A program made the translations under genes and the position numbers. A DNA stretch of 64,000 bases from an uncultured Oscillospiraceae bacterium (GTDB lineage Bacteria; Bacillota; Clostridia; Oscillospirales; Oscillospiraceae): the NCBI GenBank assembly GCA_934573855.1, contig CAKTMF010000001.1:124001-188000 (forward strand), read 5' to 3'. Below are positions 52,576 to 60,326 of the stretch, piece by piece; the first letter of the stretch is position 1; each line of letters opens with the position of its first letter. The notes beneath the pieces are model-generated. The model had not been told where the DNA came from, did no database searches, and was given only the letters and a program-made list of their open reading frames with translations.

Positions 52576-54216
52576 ATGGAAAAAATAATGGTCAGGTCAG
52601 CAGATGTGTTTGTCGTAGGTGCCGGTATGGCCGGACTGAGAGCGGCAAGAGAGGCAGTTCACAATAGCTCCCGCGTGATCGTTGCCATGAAGGGAAAGCG
52701 GTCGGCATCCAGAGAGATTATGGGCTTTTGTGCGCCGGTATCGCCCTCAGACAGCTATGAGCTCTTTGCAGAGGATCTGAAACGGAGCGGCTGCGGCATC
52801 AACAACGAGCAGCTCATCGACACCCTCGTGCATGAATCCAGAAAACAGGTCACCGAATTTGAAAAAATGGGCTTCGTGTTCGACTCGAAAAACGGTGAAT
52901 ACCATCTTCAGTCACCCCTCGGCAGCAGCGTCCCCAGAATTGTACATCAGGAAGCACTCACCGGCACAAGACTCATGGATCTGCTCTATGCGGACTGCGT
53001 TGAAAACGGCGTGGAGTTTCTAGATGATTTTACAGTCCTTGATCTGCTCGTAGATGACAAAACGGTCGTCGGCGCAATCGGGATCGACAGGAAGGAAGGC
53101 CGCTTTGTCGCAGTAAAGGCAAAGGCTGTAGTGCTGGCAACGGGCGGCTGCTCCGATATCTACCCCATCTCCACCTATCCCAAAGGCATCGCCGGTGACG
53201 GCTATGCCATGGCCTACCGCGCCGGTGCGGAGCTTGTGGATATGGAGTTCCAGCAGTATGAACCCTGCTGCGCGATCTATCCGGATACCGTACTCGGAGA
53301 TGTTGTCTGCACCACCATGCTCCGGCTCGGTGCCAAACTCACGAATGCGGCCGGCGAAGACCTCATCGAAAAACACGGTCTGAGCCTGTCCAAGCTCCAG
53401 AAGGACACTCTTTCCAAGGCCATCGCCAAGGAGATCGCCTCCGGTGTCCGCTCTGAGCACGGCGGCGTACTGTTCGACGCAACGGTGCTGCCCGAAAAGG
53501 TCGTTGTTGTAGAGCACAATGTTTTCTATGATCCTCTCAAGGCCGGCGGCGTTGACCTCACAAGGGAAGCCGTTGAGGTCGCTCCCGTTGCCCACACCAC
53601 CCTCGGCGGTATCGCCATCCGTCCTGACACAAGCTGCGACGTACAAGGTCTCTTTGCTGCCGGTGAGGTCATAGGCGGCCTCCACGGTGCAAACAGGATC
53701 GGCGGCTGCGCCGGTGCGGAGACAGTTTCCTTCGGCGCGATCGCCGGAACATCTGCCTCGGACTACGCAAAAAACGCGCAGTTTGCAGACAGCTTCGACA
53801 GCGTTCTGGAAAAAGATGTTCTCTGCCGTGCGGCTTACTTCGGTGAGGATAAGCATGATATGATAAACACGGTGAGTGAACGCCTGTCCACCCTTGTCGG
53901 CAAGGCGCTGGGGCTTTTCAAGAACGATGCAGACCTTGAAAGTGCCTTGAAGGAGTTAGATGTTTTGTGCAATCAGCTCTCCGCCGTGAAGGTTGCTGAT
54001 ATAAACGCCGCCGAAGCACTATTCAGCCTGAAAAACAAGCTTTGCGCCGCCAAAATGCAGCTTCTCTCCGCTCTCTCCCGCAAGGAAAGCAGAGGTGGTT
54101 TTTTCAGATCGGATTATCCGGAGCTGTCTGAGGAAAAATTTAATAACTATATTAAGAGAGTAGATAATGCAATGATAATTGAGAAAAGAGATTCCGGTAT
54201 TGTTTGGAGGGAATAA
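52576..54216 (+). CDS. FAD-dependent fumarate reductase/succinate dehydrogenase-like flavoprotein
   Basis: A 546-residue flavoprotein. The FAD-binding start is VFVVGAGMAGLRAA; the substrate domain has the typical RIVHQEALTGTRLMD, ATGGCSDIYPISTYP, and the closing HTTLGGIAIRPDTS with GLFAAGEVIGGLHGANRIGG. The fold is that of fumarate reductase flavoprotein/L-aspartate oxidase. No Fe-S subunit is encoded nearby, so the electron partner is unknown. It follows the kinase by 3 nt behind AAGGAG. Substrate is likely an unsaturated or keto carboxylic acid, by family and context. Confidence 0.85.
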   Translation: MEKIMVRSADVFVVGAGMAGLRAAREAVHNSSRVIVAMKGKRSASREIMGFCAPVSPSDSYELFAEDLKRSGCGINNEQLIDTLVHESRKQVTEFEKMGFVFDSKNGEYHLQSPLGSSVPRIVHQEALTGTRLMDLLYADCVENGVEFLDDFTVLDLLVDDKTVVGAIGIDRKEGRFVAVKAKAVVLATGGCSDIYPISTYPKGIAGDGYAMAYRAGAELVDMEFQQYEPCCAIYPDTVLGDVVCTTMLRLGAKLTNAAGEDLIEKHGLSLSKLQKDTLSKAIAKEIASGVRSEHGGVLFDATVLPEKVVVVEHNVFYDPLKAGGVDLTREAVEVAPVAHTTLGGIAIRPDTSCDVQGLFAAGEVIGGLHGANRIGGCAGAETVSFGAIAGTSASDYAKNAQFADSFDSVLEKDVLCRAAYFGEDKHDMINTVSERLSTLVGKALGLFKNDADLESALKELDVLCNQLSAVKVADINAAEALFSLKNKLCAAKMQLLSALSRKESRGGFFRSDYPELSEEKFNNYIKRVDNAMIIEKRDSGIVWRE

Positions 54217-54244
54217 TACTGTTTCTCCATCAAGTCACTGCAGA

Positions 54245-54361
54245 TTTGTATTTATTTTACCCGCTATTTTGGGCGGCTTCTATTCCATGATAGTTGCGAT
54301 TGATAAAGTCGTTCAGATAATAAAACTGACACCGGAGGAGGCTGAAACATGGAAAGCATAA
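54245..54361 (+). pseudogene. TRAP small permease (DctQ) C-terminal remnant
   Basis: Thirty-eight codons read FVFILPAILGGFYSMIVAI and continue to a charged end, like the last helix and tail of DctQ. The stop overlaps the dctM start by 13 nt, the normal dctQ-dctM junction. The preceding part of dctQ is missing, as is any dctP. A GGAGG site stands just before the flavoprotein stop, as if for the lost dctQ start. A deletion is the simplest reading. Confidence 0.55.
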
Positions 54362-55611
54362 TCGCTGTAAGCGTATTACTTCTTCTTATCATCATCGGTG
54401 TTCCAATTGCATACAGCCTTGGTGCGGCATCTCTGCTCTATGTAATGCTGTTCCCCAACATCCCGAACATGGTCATGGTGCAGCGTTTTGTCCGCGGTCC
54501 CGACTCCTTTGAGCTGCTGGCGATCCCGATGTTTATTCTTGCCGGCTCCATCCTGAATGAGTCCGGTGCCACAAGGCGACTGGTCAAGTTTGCCAGTGCT
54601 CTCGTCGGCCACTTCCGCGGCGGTCTTGCGCAGGCCAACATCGTGGCCAGCATGATCTTCGCCGGTATGTCCGGCTCCGCAAATGCGGACGTTGCCGGTA
54701 TAGGCCGTGTTCTTATCAAAATGCAGATTGACGAAGGCTACGACCCCGACTTCTCCGCAGCAGTCACCGCTTCCTCATCCTGTGTCGGCCCGATCATTCC
54801 TCCCAGCACCACCATGATCGTCTACGGTGCAGCCGCCGAAGTCCCCATTGCGACCCTCCTGATCGCCGGTGCGATCCCCGGCATTATCATGGGTGTACTC
54901 ATGATGATACCGACATACTTTATTTCCAAAGCCAGAAATTATCCGATGCATGATAGTTTTTCTTGGTCCCGCCTCTGGGAAGCAACAAAGCAGAGCGCAC
55001 TGATCCTCTTGGCTCCCATCATCATCATCGGCGGTTCCCTCTCCGGTCTCTTCACCGCAACTGAGGCCGGCTGCGTCGCCGCTCTCTATGCACTGATCAT
55101 CGGTATGTTTGTTTACAAAGAGATCGACTTTCAGGGAATCAAGAACATCCTCAAGGATACCGTCTACACCGTGTCAATGGTCATGTTCCTGCTCGCATGC
55201 GGCCTTGCCTTCAGCTGGGCTCTGAGCATGTCGAAGGTTCCTGTTCTCATGGTCAAGCTCATCACAGACATGAATCTAACCCCGACCGCGTTCAACCTCA
55301 TGTGCTGCGTCCTGTTCATCATGCTGGGTATGTTCTTCTCCGTTACCACGAACCTCATCATGGTCATCCCCGTCCTCTATCCTGCTGCCGTGGCTCTCGG
55401 TGTTAGCGGCATCCAGTTCGGTGTTCTCGCAGTTCTGGCTCTGACGATCGGTTGCGTCACGCCTCCTGTCGGCGCTCCGATGTACCTCGCCTGCAACTTT
55501 GCAAATATCAGCATAGGCCAGTTCTTCAAGGCTAACAACGGTAAGCTGACCAAATCGGAGATTTACGGGCATCAGGAGAATACCTTCCCGATGGTAATGG
55601 GTTGTATGTAA
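54349..55611 (+). CDS. TRAP transporter large permease (DctM)
   Basis: A 420-residue permease with about 12 hydrophobic helices. Family parts: PIAYSLGAASLLYVM, GGLAQANIVASMIFAGMSGSANAD, ASSSCVGPIIPPSTTMIVYG, and the C-terminal LTIGCVTPPVGAPMYLACNFA. TRAP systems import dicarboxylates and other organic acids with a binding protein. Here no intact dctQ or dctP accompanies it, so it may be inactive or use partners encoded elsewhere. Start at 54349 follows GGAGGAG. Confidence 0.9.
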   Translation: MESIIAVSVLLLLIIIGVPIAYSLGAASLLYVMLFPNIPNMVMVQRFVRGPDSFELLAIPMFILAGSILNESGATRRLVKFASALVGHFRGGLAQANIVASMIFAGMSGSANADVAGIGRVLIKMQIDEGYDPDFSAAVTASSSCVGPIIPPSTTMIVYGAAAEVPIATLLIAGAIPGIIMGVLMMIPTYFISKARNYPMHDSFSWSRLWEATKQSALILLAPIIIIGGSLSGLFTATEAGCVAALYALIIGMFVYKEIDFQGIKNILKDTVYTVSMVMFLLACGLAFSWALSMSKVPVLMVKLITDMNLTPTAFNLMCCVLFIMLGMFFSVTTNLIMVIPVLYPAAVALGVSGIQFGVLAVLALTIGCVTPPVGAPMYLACNFANISIGQFFKANNGKLTKSEIYGHQENTFPMVMGCM

Positions 55612-55633
55612 TAAAAACACGCATTATAAAAAG

Positions 55634-55678
55634 AACGGATTGCGAACCGGTATCTGTACCGGTTCGCAATGACAAACC
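55634..55678. repeat. Dispersed palindromic repeat, copy C
   Basis: A short copy: acggattgcgaaccgg, loop tatctgta, ccggttcgcaatgacaaaccg. It shares its ends with the 51281-51319 hairpin and is followed by the same ttgtacgt word. Two small hairpins follow (ggcacatcacgatgtgtcc; gcgcctttttatgaggcgc) before the next gene. Confidence 0.7.
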
Positions 55679-55795
55679 GTTGCTTTGTACGTAAAGTTTT
55701 GGTTGACACACGATAGTAGGGGCACATCACGATGTGTCCGCGAATGCTGCGGCGCCTTTTTATGAGGCGCTGATTTCCTTTGGAGGAACAAATGT

Positions 55796-57478
55796 ATGAT
55801 GGCTTTAATCGCATCAATACCTATTTTACTGGTCATTATCTTAATGCTGGTCTTTAACTGGTCAGCGAAAAAAGCGCTGCCGTTGGGATGGGTGATTGCG
55901 CTGCTGGTCGCTACACTGTACTGGAAACAGAATGTGGTCACGTCCTTTGCATGGGCGCTGGATGGCTTCCTTGAGGCAATCGGCACTCTGTTCATCATCC
56001 TCGGCGCTATTCTTATTATGAATACTTTGAAGCATTCCGGTGCTGTTACGGCCATCCAGAGAGTATTTAACAATGTAAATCCGGATCGGCGCATTCAGGT
56101 AATCATTGTCGGGTTCGTGTTCGGAGCCTTCATCGAGGGTGCCTCCGGCTTCGGAACTCCGGCGGCGCTTGCCGCACCGCTTCTGATCTCGCTTGGCTTC
56201 CCGCCACTCTGTGCCGCTATCGTGGCGCTCATCTTCAACAGCGTGCCGGTGACCTTTGGCGCTGTCGGTACGCCGACCGCCACAGCCGCCGCCATGACGA
56301 AGCAGGCCGCGGAGGAGCTTGGCGTGAATGCCAATATATATTCCATGGAGCTGTACAAATATACGGCGATCGGTCAGTCGGTGGTATGCCTGTTCTTTAT
56401 TTTTGTCGGCGTATTCGTCATGTGTAAAATGTTCGGCAAGAACAGAAGCGGCAGAGATGCCCTCGCCGTGTTGCCCTTCTCACTTTTTACTGCCGTTGTG
56501 TTCGATGCCTTTTATCTCCCGCTGGCGATCTTCCTCGGTGCGGAGTTCCCCTCGCTGCTGGGCGCTGTCTGCACCCTCATTGTCGTTGTCATAGCAGCAA
56601 AGACCGGTTTCCTCTGTCCGAAGGAGGTATGGGATTTCGAGCCTAAGGACAACTGGGATGCAAAATGGCTCTCCACCAAGGAGGTCAAGCCGGATAAGGA
56701 CAACGGGATGAGCGCCGTTCTCGCATGGACGCCGTATGTCCTCATCGCTGTTATTCTTGTGGCCTCCAGACTTAACTGGTTCGGCCTGAAGACATTTTTC
56801 ACTGGCAACGCTTTCAAGGTTTCCATTCAGAAAATGATGAATGTTGAAGGGATAACGTGGACATGGAACTGGGGCTGGTGCCCGGGCATCATGCCGTTCA
56901 TCCTCATCTCGCTTGTCACCTTTATGATCCATAAAATGCCGCTTGCCAAGGTGAAGGAGGCCTTTGTAGATACCTTCAACCAGACGCTTGGTGCGGCGAT
57001 CGCGCTGTTTTTCGGTGTTTCCATGGTCTATATCTACAGAAACACGGGTATGAATGCCCTGCTCACCGACAAATCCATGCTCTTTGTCATGGCGGAGGCG
57101 CTGGCAAAGATATTCAGAAGTGCCTATGTAGTGATCGCTCCTATCATCGGCGTGCTCGGCGCGTTCATGTCCGGCTCAAACACGGTTTCCAACACGCTCT
57201 TTGCCGGTCTGCAGTTCCAAACGGCGGTACTGGTGAAGCAGAGCCCCGTTCTGATCGTGGCGCTCCAGTCCATCGGCGGTGCGGCTGGAAACATGATCTG
57301 CGTCAACAATGTCGTGGCTGCCTGCGCGACAACGGGTACCTTCGGCAACGAGGGAAGGATCATCCGGACAAACCTTATCCCCTGTGTGATCTACTGCTTT
57401 ATAGCGACAGTTGTGCTCGGCAGTCTCTGCCTCTCAGGGGCTGACCCGCTCGGATTGCTGGCCGCCGCCCTGACATAA
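55796..57478 (+). CDS. L-lactate permease (LctP) family transporter
   Basis: A 560-residue carrier with about 13 hydrophobic helices. LctP-type parts: EGASGFGTPAALAAPLL, FNSVPVTFGAVGTPTATA, FMSGSNTVSNTLFAGLQ and ALQSIGGAAGNMICVNNVVAACATTG. Family members take up lactate or glycolate with protons. It has a GGAGG site 9 nt upstream. The position behind the FdrA-kinase-flavoprotein-TRAP genes makes it a probable route for the substrate or product. Confidence 0.9.
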   Translation: MMALIASIPILLVIILMLVFNWSAKKALPLGWVIALLVATLYWKQNVVTSFAWALDGFLEAIGTLFIILGAILIMNTLKHSGAVTAIQRVFNNVNPDRRIQVIIVGFVFGAFIEGASGFGTPAALAAPLLISLGFPPLCAAIVALIFNSVPVTFGAVGTPTATAAAMTKQAAEELGVNANIYSMELYKYTAIGQSVVCLFFIFVGVFVMCKMFGKNRSGRDALAVLPFSLFTAVVFDAFYLPLAIFLGAEFPSLLGAVCTLIVVVIAAKTGFLCPKEVWDFEPKDNWDAKWLSTKEVKPDKDNGMSAVLAWTPYVLIAVILVASRLNWFGLKTFFTGNAFKVSIQKMMNVEGITWTWNWGWCPGIMPFILISLVTFMIHKMPLAKVKEAFVDTFNQTLGAAIALFFGVSMVYIYRNTGMNALLTDKSMLFVMAEALAKIFRSAYVVIAPIIGVLGAFMSGSNTVSNTLFAGLQFQTAVLVKQSPVLIVALQSIGGAAGNMICVNNVVAACATTGTFGNEGRIIRTNLIPCVIYCFIATVVLGSLCLSGADPLGLLAAALT

Positions 57479-57484
57479 AATACA

Positions 57485-58011
57485 ATGAACAGCAACATTG
57501 TGATCTGTGCCCGGGCCGTGCTCCCGACCTTCCTCATCCTTGCGCTGGGCTTTATCGCGAGAAAGGTCAATATCATCCAGCATGAGGATGTACTTACGAT
57601 CAATTCGCTGATATTCAAAATATTTATGCCCGTTATGCTGTTCAGCAACATCTATTTCTCCGACCTGTCAACGGCACTGAACGGCAGTCTTCTGCTCTTT
57701 ACCGTGTTTGCGATCTTTGCGATGTTCGGCCTGAGCATCCTGTTCACCAAAATCACGATACTCGACCGAGCCAAGCAGAGCGCGGTCATACACGGAATGT
57801 TCAGAACCAATTTTGTTATTGTCGGCTTGTCCATCGTCACGTCACTGGAGGGGAACGCAGACCTCTCTGCTGTCGCGGTAATGATTGGAGTAGCGTCTGT
57901 CTGCTTCAATTTTCTGGGTGTGATCCTGCTTGAATCCCGCAAAGACAGAGGTTCAGACAAAAAGCATCTTATTCTCAACATGATCAAAAATCCGCTGCTG
58001 ATAGGGTCTTT
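57485..58011 (+). pseudogene. AEC (auxin efflux carrier) family transporter, truncated by an IS
   Basis: About 176 residues of an AEC carrier remain (LPTFLILALGFIARKVNI, FKIFMPVMLFSNIYF, FRTNFVIVGLSIVTSLEG). Relatives have about 300-320 residues and ten helices; the last half is gone. The frame runs a few codons into the IS end (at 58012) and stops. It was probably the third organic-acid carrier of this locus. Confidence 0.8.
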
Positions 58012-58727
58012 TGTGCACTTGTCAAGTAAAAGTAGACACTAAAAAAGCATAATTACAGGAAGCCCAGTTCGGTCTTGTACTGAACTGGGCTTTTGTAGCC
58101 CAAGGCGGCAGCTGGACGCTCATAATTGAAGAAATGGACATAGCGGTTAAGCAGATCCGGAACGTTGTCTGCTTCAGCCAATCCAAAGTCTAAGTATAGT
58201 TCTTCCTTGATCCAACCGTTTAATGCTTCAATTTTTGGATTATCTGTTGGAGTTCCCCCTCGCGACATGGAACGAAGTATGTTATAATGTTCATGGGCGT
58301 GGCAAAATGCCCTTGAGGAGTAGACGGCTCCCTGGTCGGTGTGGAAGACAACCTGGGGCTTCTGCTCCTCTTTTTTGCCTGCAAGCTGCTTCAGTGCATC
58401 CAGACATTTGTAGTATGGTTTGTTGTCACCGGGAATGGGAGACACACAATGAGATATTATTTCATTGTTAAATGTATCCAGCAGCAATGTCCATTCCCAC
58501 TGTTTCCCGTGGTTTTTCAAGACAGTCATATCTGAAACGACTATCTGTAACGGTGCTTTGGCATTCCAACAGCCCTTTACAATGTTCTCAAACTTAATGC
58601 TTTCTTCTCCCGGTGAACGGTACTTACATTTTCTTGCTTTAGAGCGAATACCAGCAGCTTTGCAGCATTTGTGAGCCAGATTATGTGAGAATACCCATCC
58701 TGTTGACAAAAAGATATTGTTAGCCAA
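58012..58727 (-). mobile_element. IS3-family insertion sequence (left end and transposase ORF B, partial)
   Basis: The left end starts tgtgcacttgtcaag, like IS3-group ends beginning TG. The minus-strand frame 58053-58727 encodes a rve-type integrase core: VVSDMT (first Asp), VFHTDQGAVYSS (second Asp), TPTDNPKIEALNGWIKEELY (Glu) and the family end RPAAALGYKSPVQYK. The N-terminal 60-80 residues of ORF B, ORF A and the right end are missing or decayed, so the element is likely immobile. Confidence 0.8.
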
Positions 58728-58859
58728 CAGAAACTTGTGCTGATTCTTCTGTTTTCCCTTCGGCTATATAATAGCATGAAAGAATTCCCTTATTCGTCTA
58801 CGGTAGTATTTTCTTGAGCTACATCTTTAACCATTTTCTTAGAGAGTACTTTCTAGATT
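58728..58859. other. Decayed junction between two transposase fragments
   Basis: AT-rich sequence with no clear gene. It joins the broken IS3-type element to the next transposase scrap. Confidence 0.4.
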
Positions 58860-59111
58860 TTGAATCTTGGATACCAGACAATATCGCGAGTGTCAACCAT
58901 TCCACCTCGGACTCCATGGGACAATCGCAAAGTGGAAAGAAGTCACCGCAACGATCAGGAGCGGTTTTATAACTATCTCAAATTCTACTCTTTTGATGAC
59001 TTACAGCTTCAAATGAAGCATTATCTGTATCGTAGTAACAATATGTCTGTGCTCGGATGGGGTTATCCAAATCAGATGCAGCGCAAGCTCGCGGGGGTCG
59101 AATTAATCTGA
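58860..59111 (+). pseudogene. Transposase/integrase-core C-terminal fragment
   Basis: Eighty-three codons read like the last part of an IS481-type or related rve transposase: IPPRTPWDNRKVERSHRNDQ, with the catalytic Glu in KVERSH, then FYNYLKFYSFDDLQLQMK. The rest is missing. It is unrelated to the IS3-type fragment beside it and lies on the other strand. Confidence 0.65.
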
Positions 59112-59242
59112 ATCCGTTCGGAGCTTTGCCCCTCTCTCCGTCAGATTAATTCATTTTGCAGCACCAAAGACAGAGAAATGCACCAAAGAAAAATCTCTGG
59201 TGCATTGTATCCATAATATGGTTCTTTTGTTCCATGGTAAAT

Positions 59243-59356
59243 CATGTCTTTGCGAGGAGCAAAGCGACGTGGTAAACCGTCTTCTTTTTTACCAGCTGAT
59301 GGGAGAAAACGGATTCCTACACCAGTGACCGATGTCAATGGTGTAGGAATGACATA
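59243..59356. repeat. Dispersed palindromic repeat, copy B
   Basis: The copy starts catgtctttgcgaggagcaa and is followed by gcgacgtggtaaaccgtc. Its second part is a hairpin: cggattcctacaccagtg, loop, then caatggtgtaggaatgac. It matches copy A in order and length but with a different stem sequence that keeps pairing (cctacacc with ggtgtagg), a sign of compensating change. Confidence 0.7.
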
Positions 59357-59500
59357 CCTTTACTTTGCGGACTCTATGTGAATGAGGTCAGTCAGCCAGG
59401 GAGCCGATGTCTTCCGCCGCTTCCAAGTGCTTCATTTTCATATATTTTTTATTGCCCCATTGTGTACCGGCCACATGGCGCAATCGGGCGCAGTTACAAA

Positions 59501-59916
59501 AACACAAAGCAGATGATCACCGGCGGCATTCGCAATATGATGTTTACGGATTTCTATCGTCAGTACGCGGATGAGGACAGCAAAGACAGAGCGGAGGACA
59601 TGACTGTTGATACCACCACCGAACTGCCAGGATGTTCTATCATGAATGGCGATTGAAAATCCTATGCGAAGCGTTTGACAACCTCGAATACCAGGAACGT
59701 ACCATCGCTGCAGAACACCTTGGATTCTGTGAAAACTGTTGGAGTACCCAATATATCGAAATCGTAAACGGCAAAACGTTAAAGCGCGAGTTTGAAGAAA
59801 CGGCATTCATAGACCCTGCAGGGAAACGTGGCGTCGTGCCGTCCTCCGCCGACCGCATCTACCGTGGAGCGATTGATAAACTCCGCAAAGCACTGGAAGA
59901 GGATATATGGTTATAG
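59501..59916 (+). pseudogene. Sigma-factor-like remnant of a mobile element, frameshifted
   Basis: Two overlapping frames (up to about 59640, then 59632-59916) together read like a small sigma-70 region-4-like protein found on clostridial conjugative elements. The second frame has LCEAFDNLEYQERTIAAEHLG, CENCW and SSADRIYRGAIDKLRKALEE. The first gives FTDFYRQYADEDSKDRAED. A frameshift near 59635-59650 breaks it. The family call is tentative. Confidence 0.4.
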
Positions 59917-59930
59917 CCCATGAAACTCAA

Positions 59931-59982
59931 AAAAGCCCCACCCAGAGCCAAGATAAAATCTTGATTCCGAGTGGGGCTTTGC
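59931..59982 (+). terminator. Terminator after the sigma-like remnant
   Basis: Outer arms aaagccccac and gtggggcttt, inner stem caagat/atcttg. Pairing is good; the T-run is short. Confidence 0.75.
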
Positions 59983-60233
59983 TACGCCTGAGAAATTTGC
60001 ACATTCTTTTTTTCGTGGGTTGTTTCCTACATATGGTGATAACCTAATTTTGGATTTTCGAGTAAAAAAATAAAACGTAACGTTGAAAGGAAAGATAGCG
60101 TTAATCAAAGAAAATGTGTATGGGAAAGGAAGCCGGTAAAGACTTGTTTGTACTGCATAAATTGAAACAAAACATAGAAATCTCGGGCAGATATGATGCA
60201 AGTATCTTGTTTTTTTCGCTTGTTATGTTATTC

Positions 60234-60239
60234 TATAAT
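60234..60239 (+). promoter_or_regulatory. -10 element of the surface protein gene
   Basis: TATAAT in an AT-rich stretch, about 90 bases before the start at 60327. The -35 is not clear. Confidence 0.45.
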
Positions 60240-60326
60240 AAAATGTTTATACTCAGACCTCATTGTCGATACGTGCCATACAACAGAGAAAAAGCAGATG
60301 CCTTGAAAAAAGAGGAAACATTTTTT

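Noticed and set aside
53020..53856. A 278-codon minus-strand frame
   Set aside because: Antisense to the well-defined flavoprotein gene.
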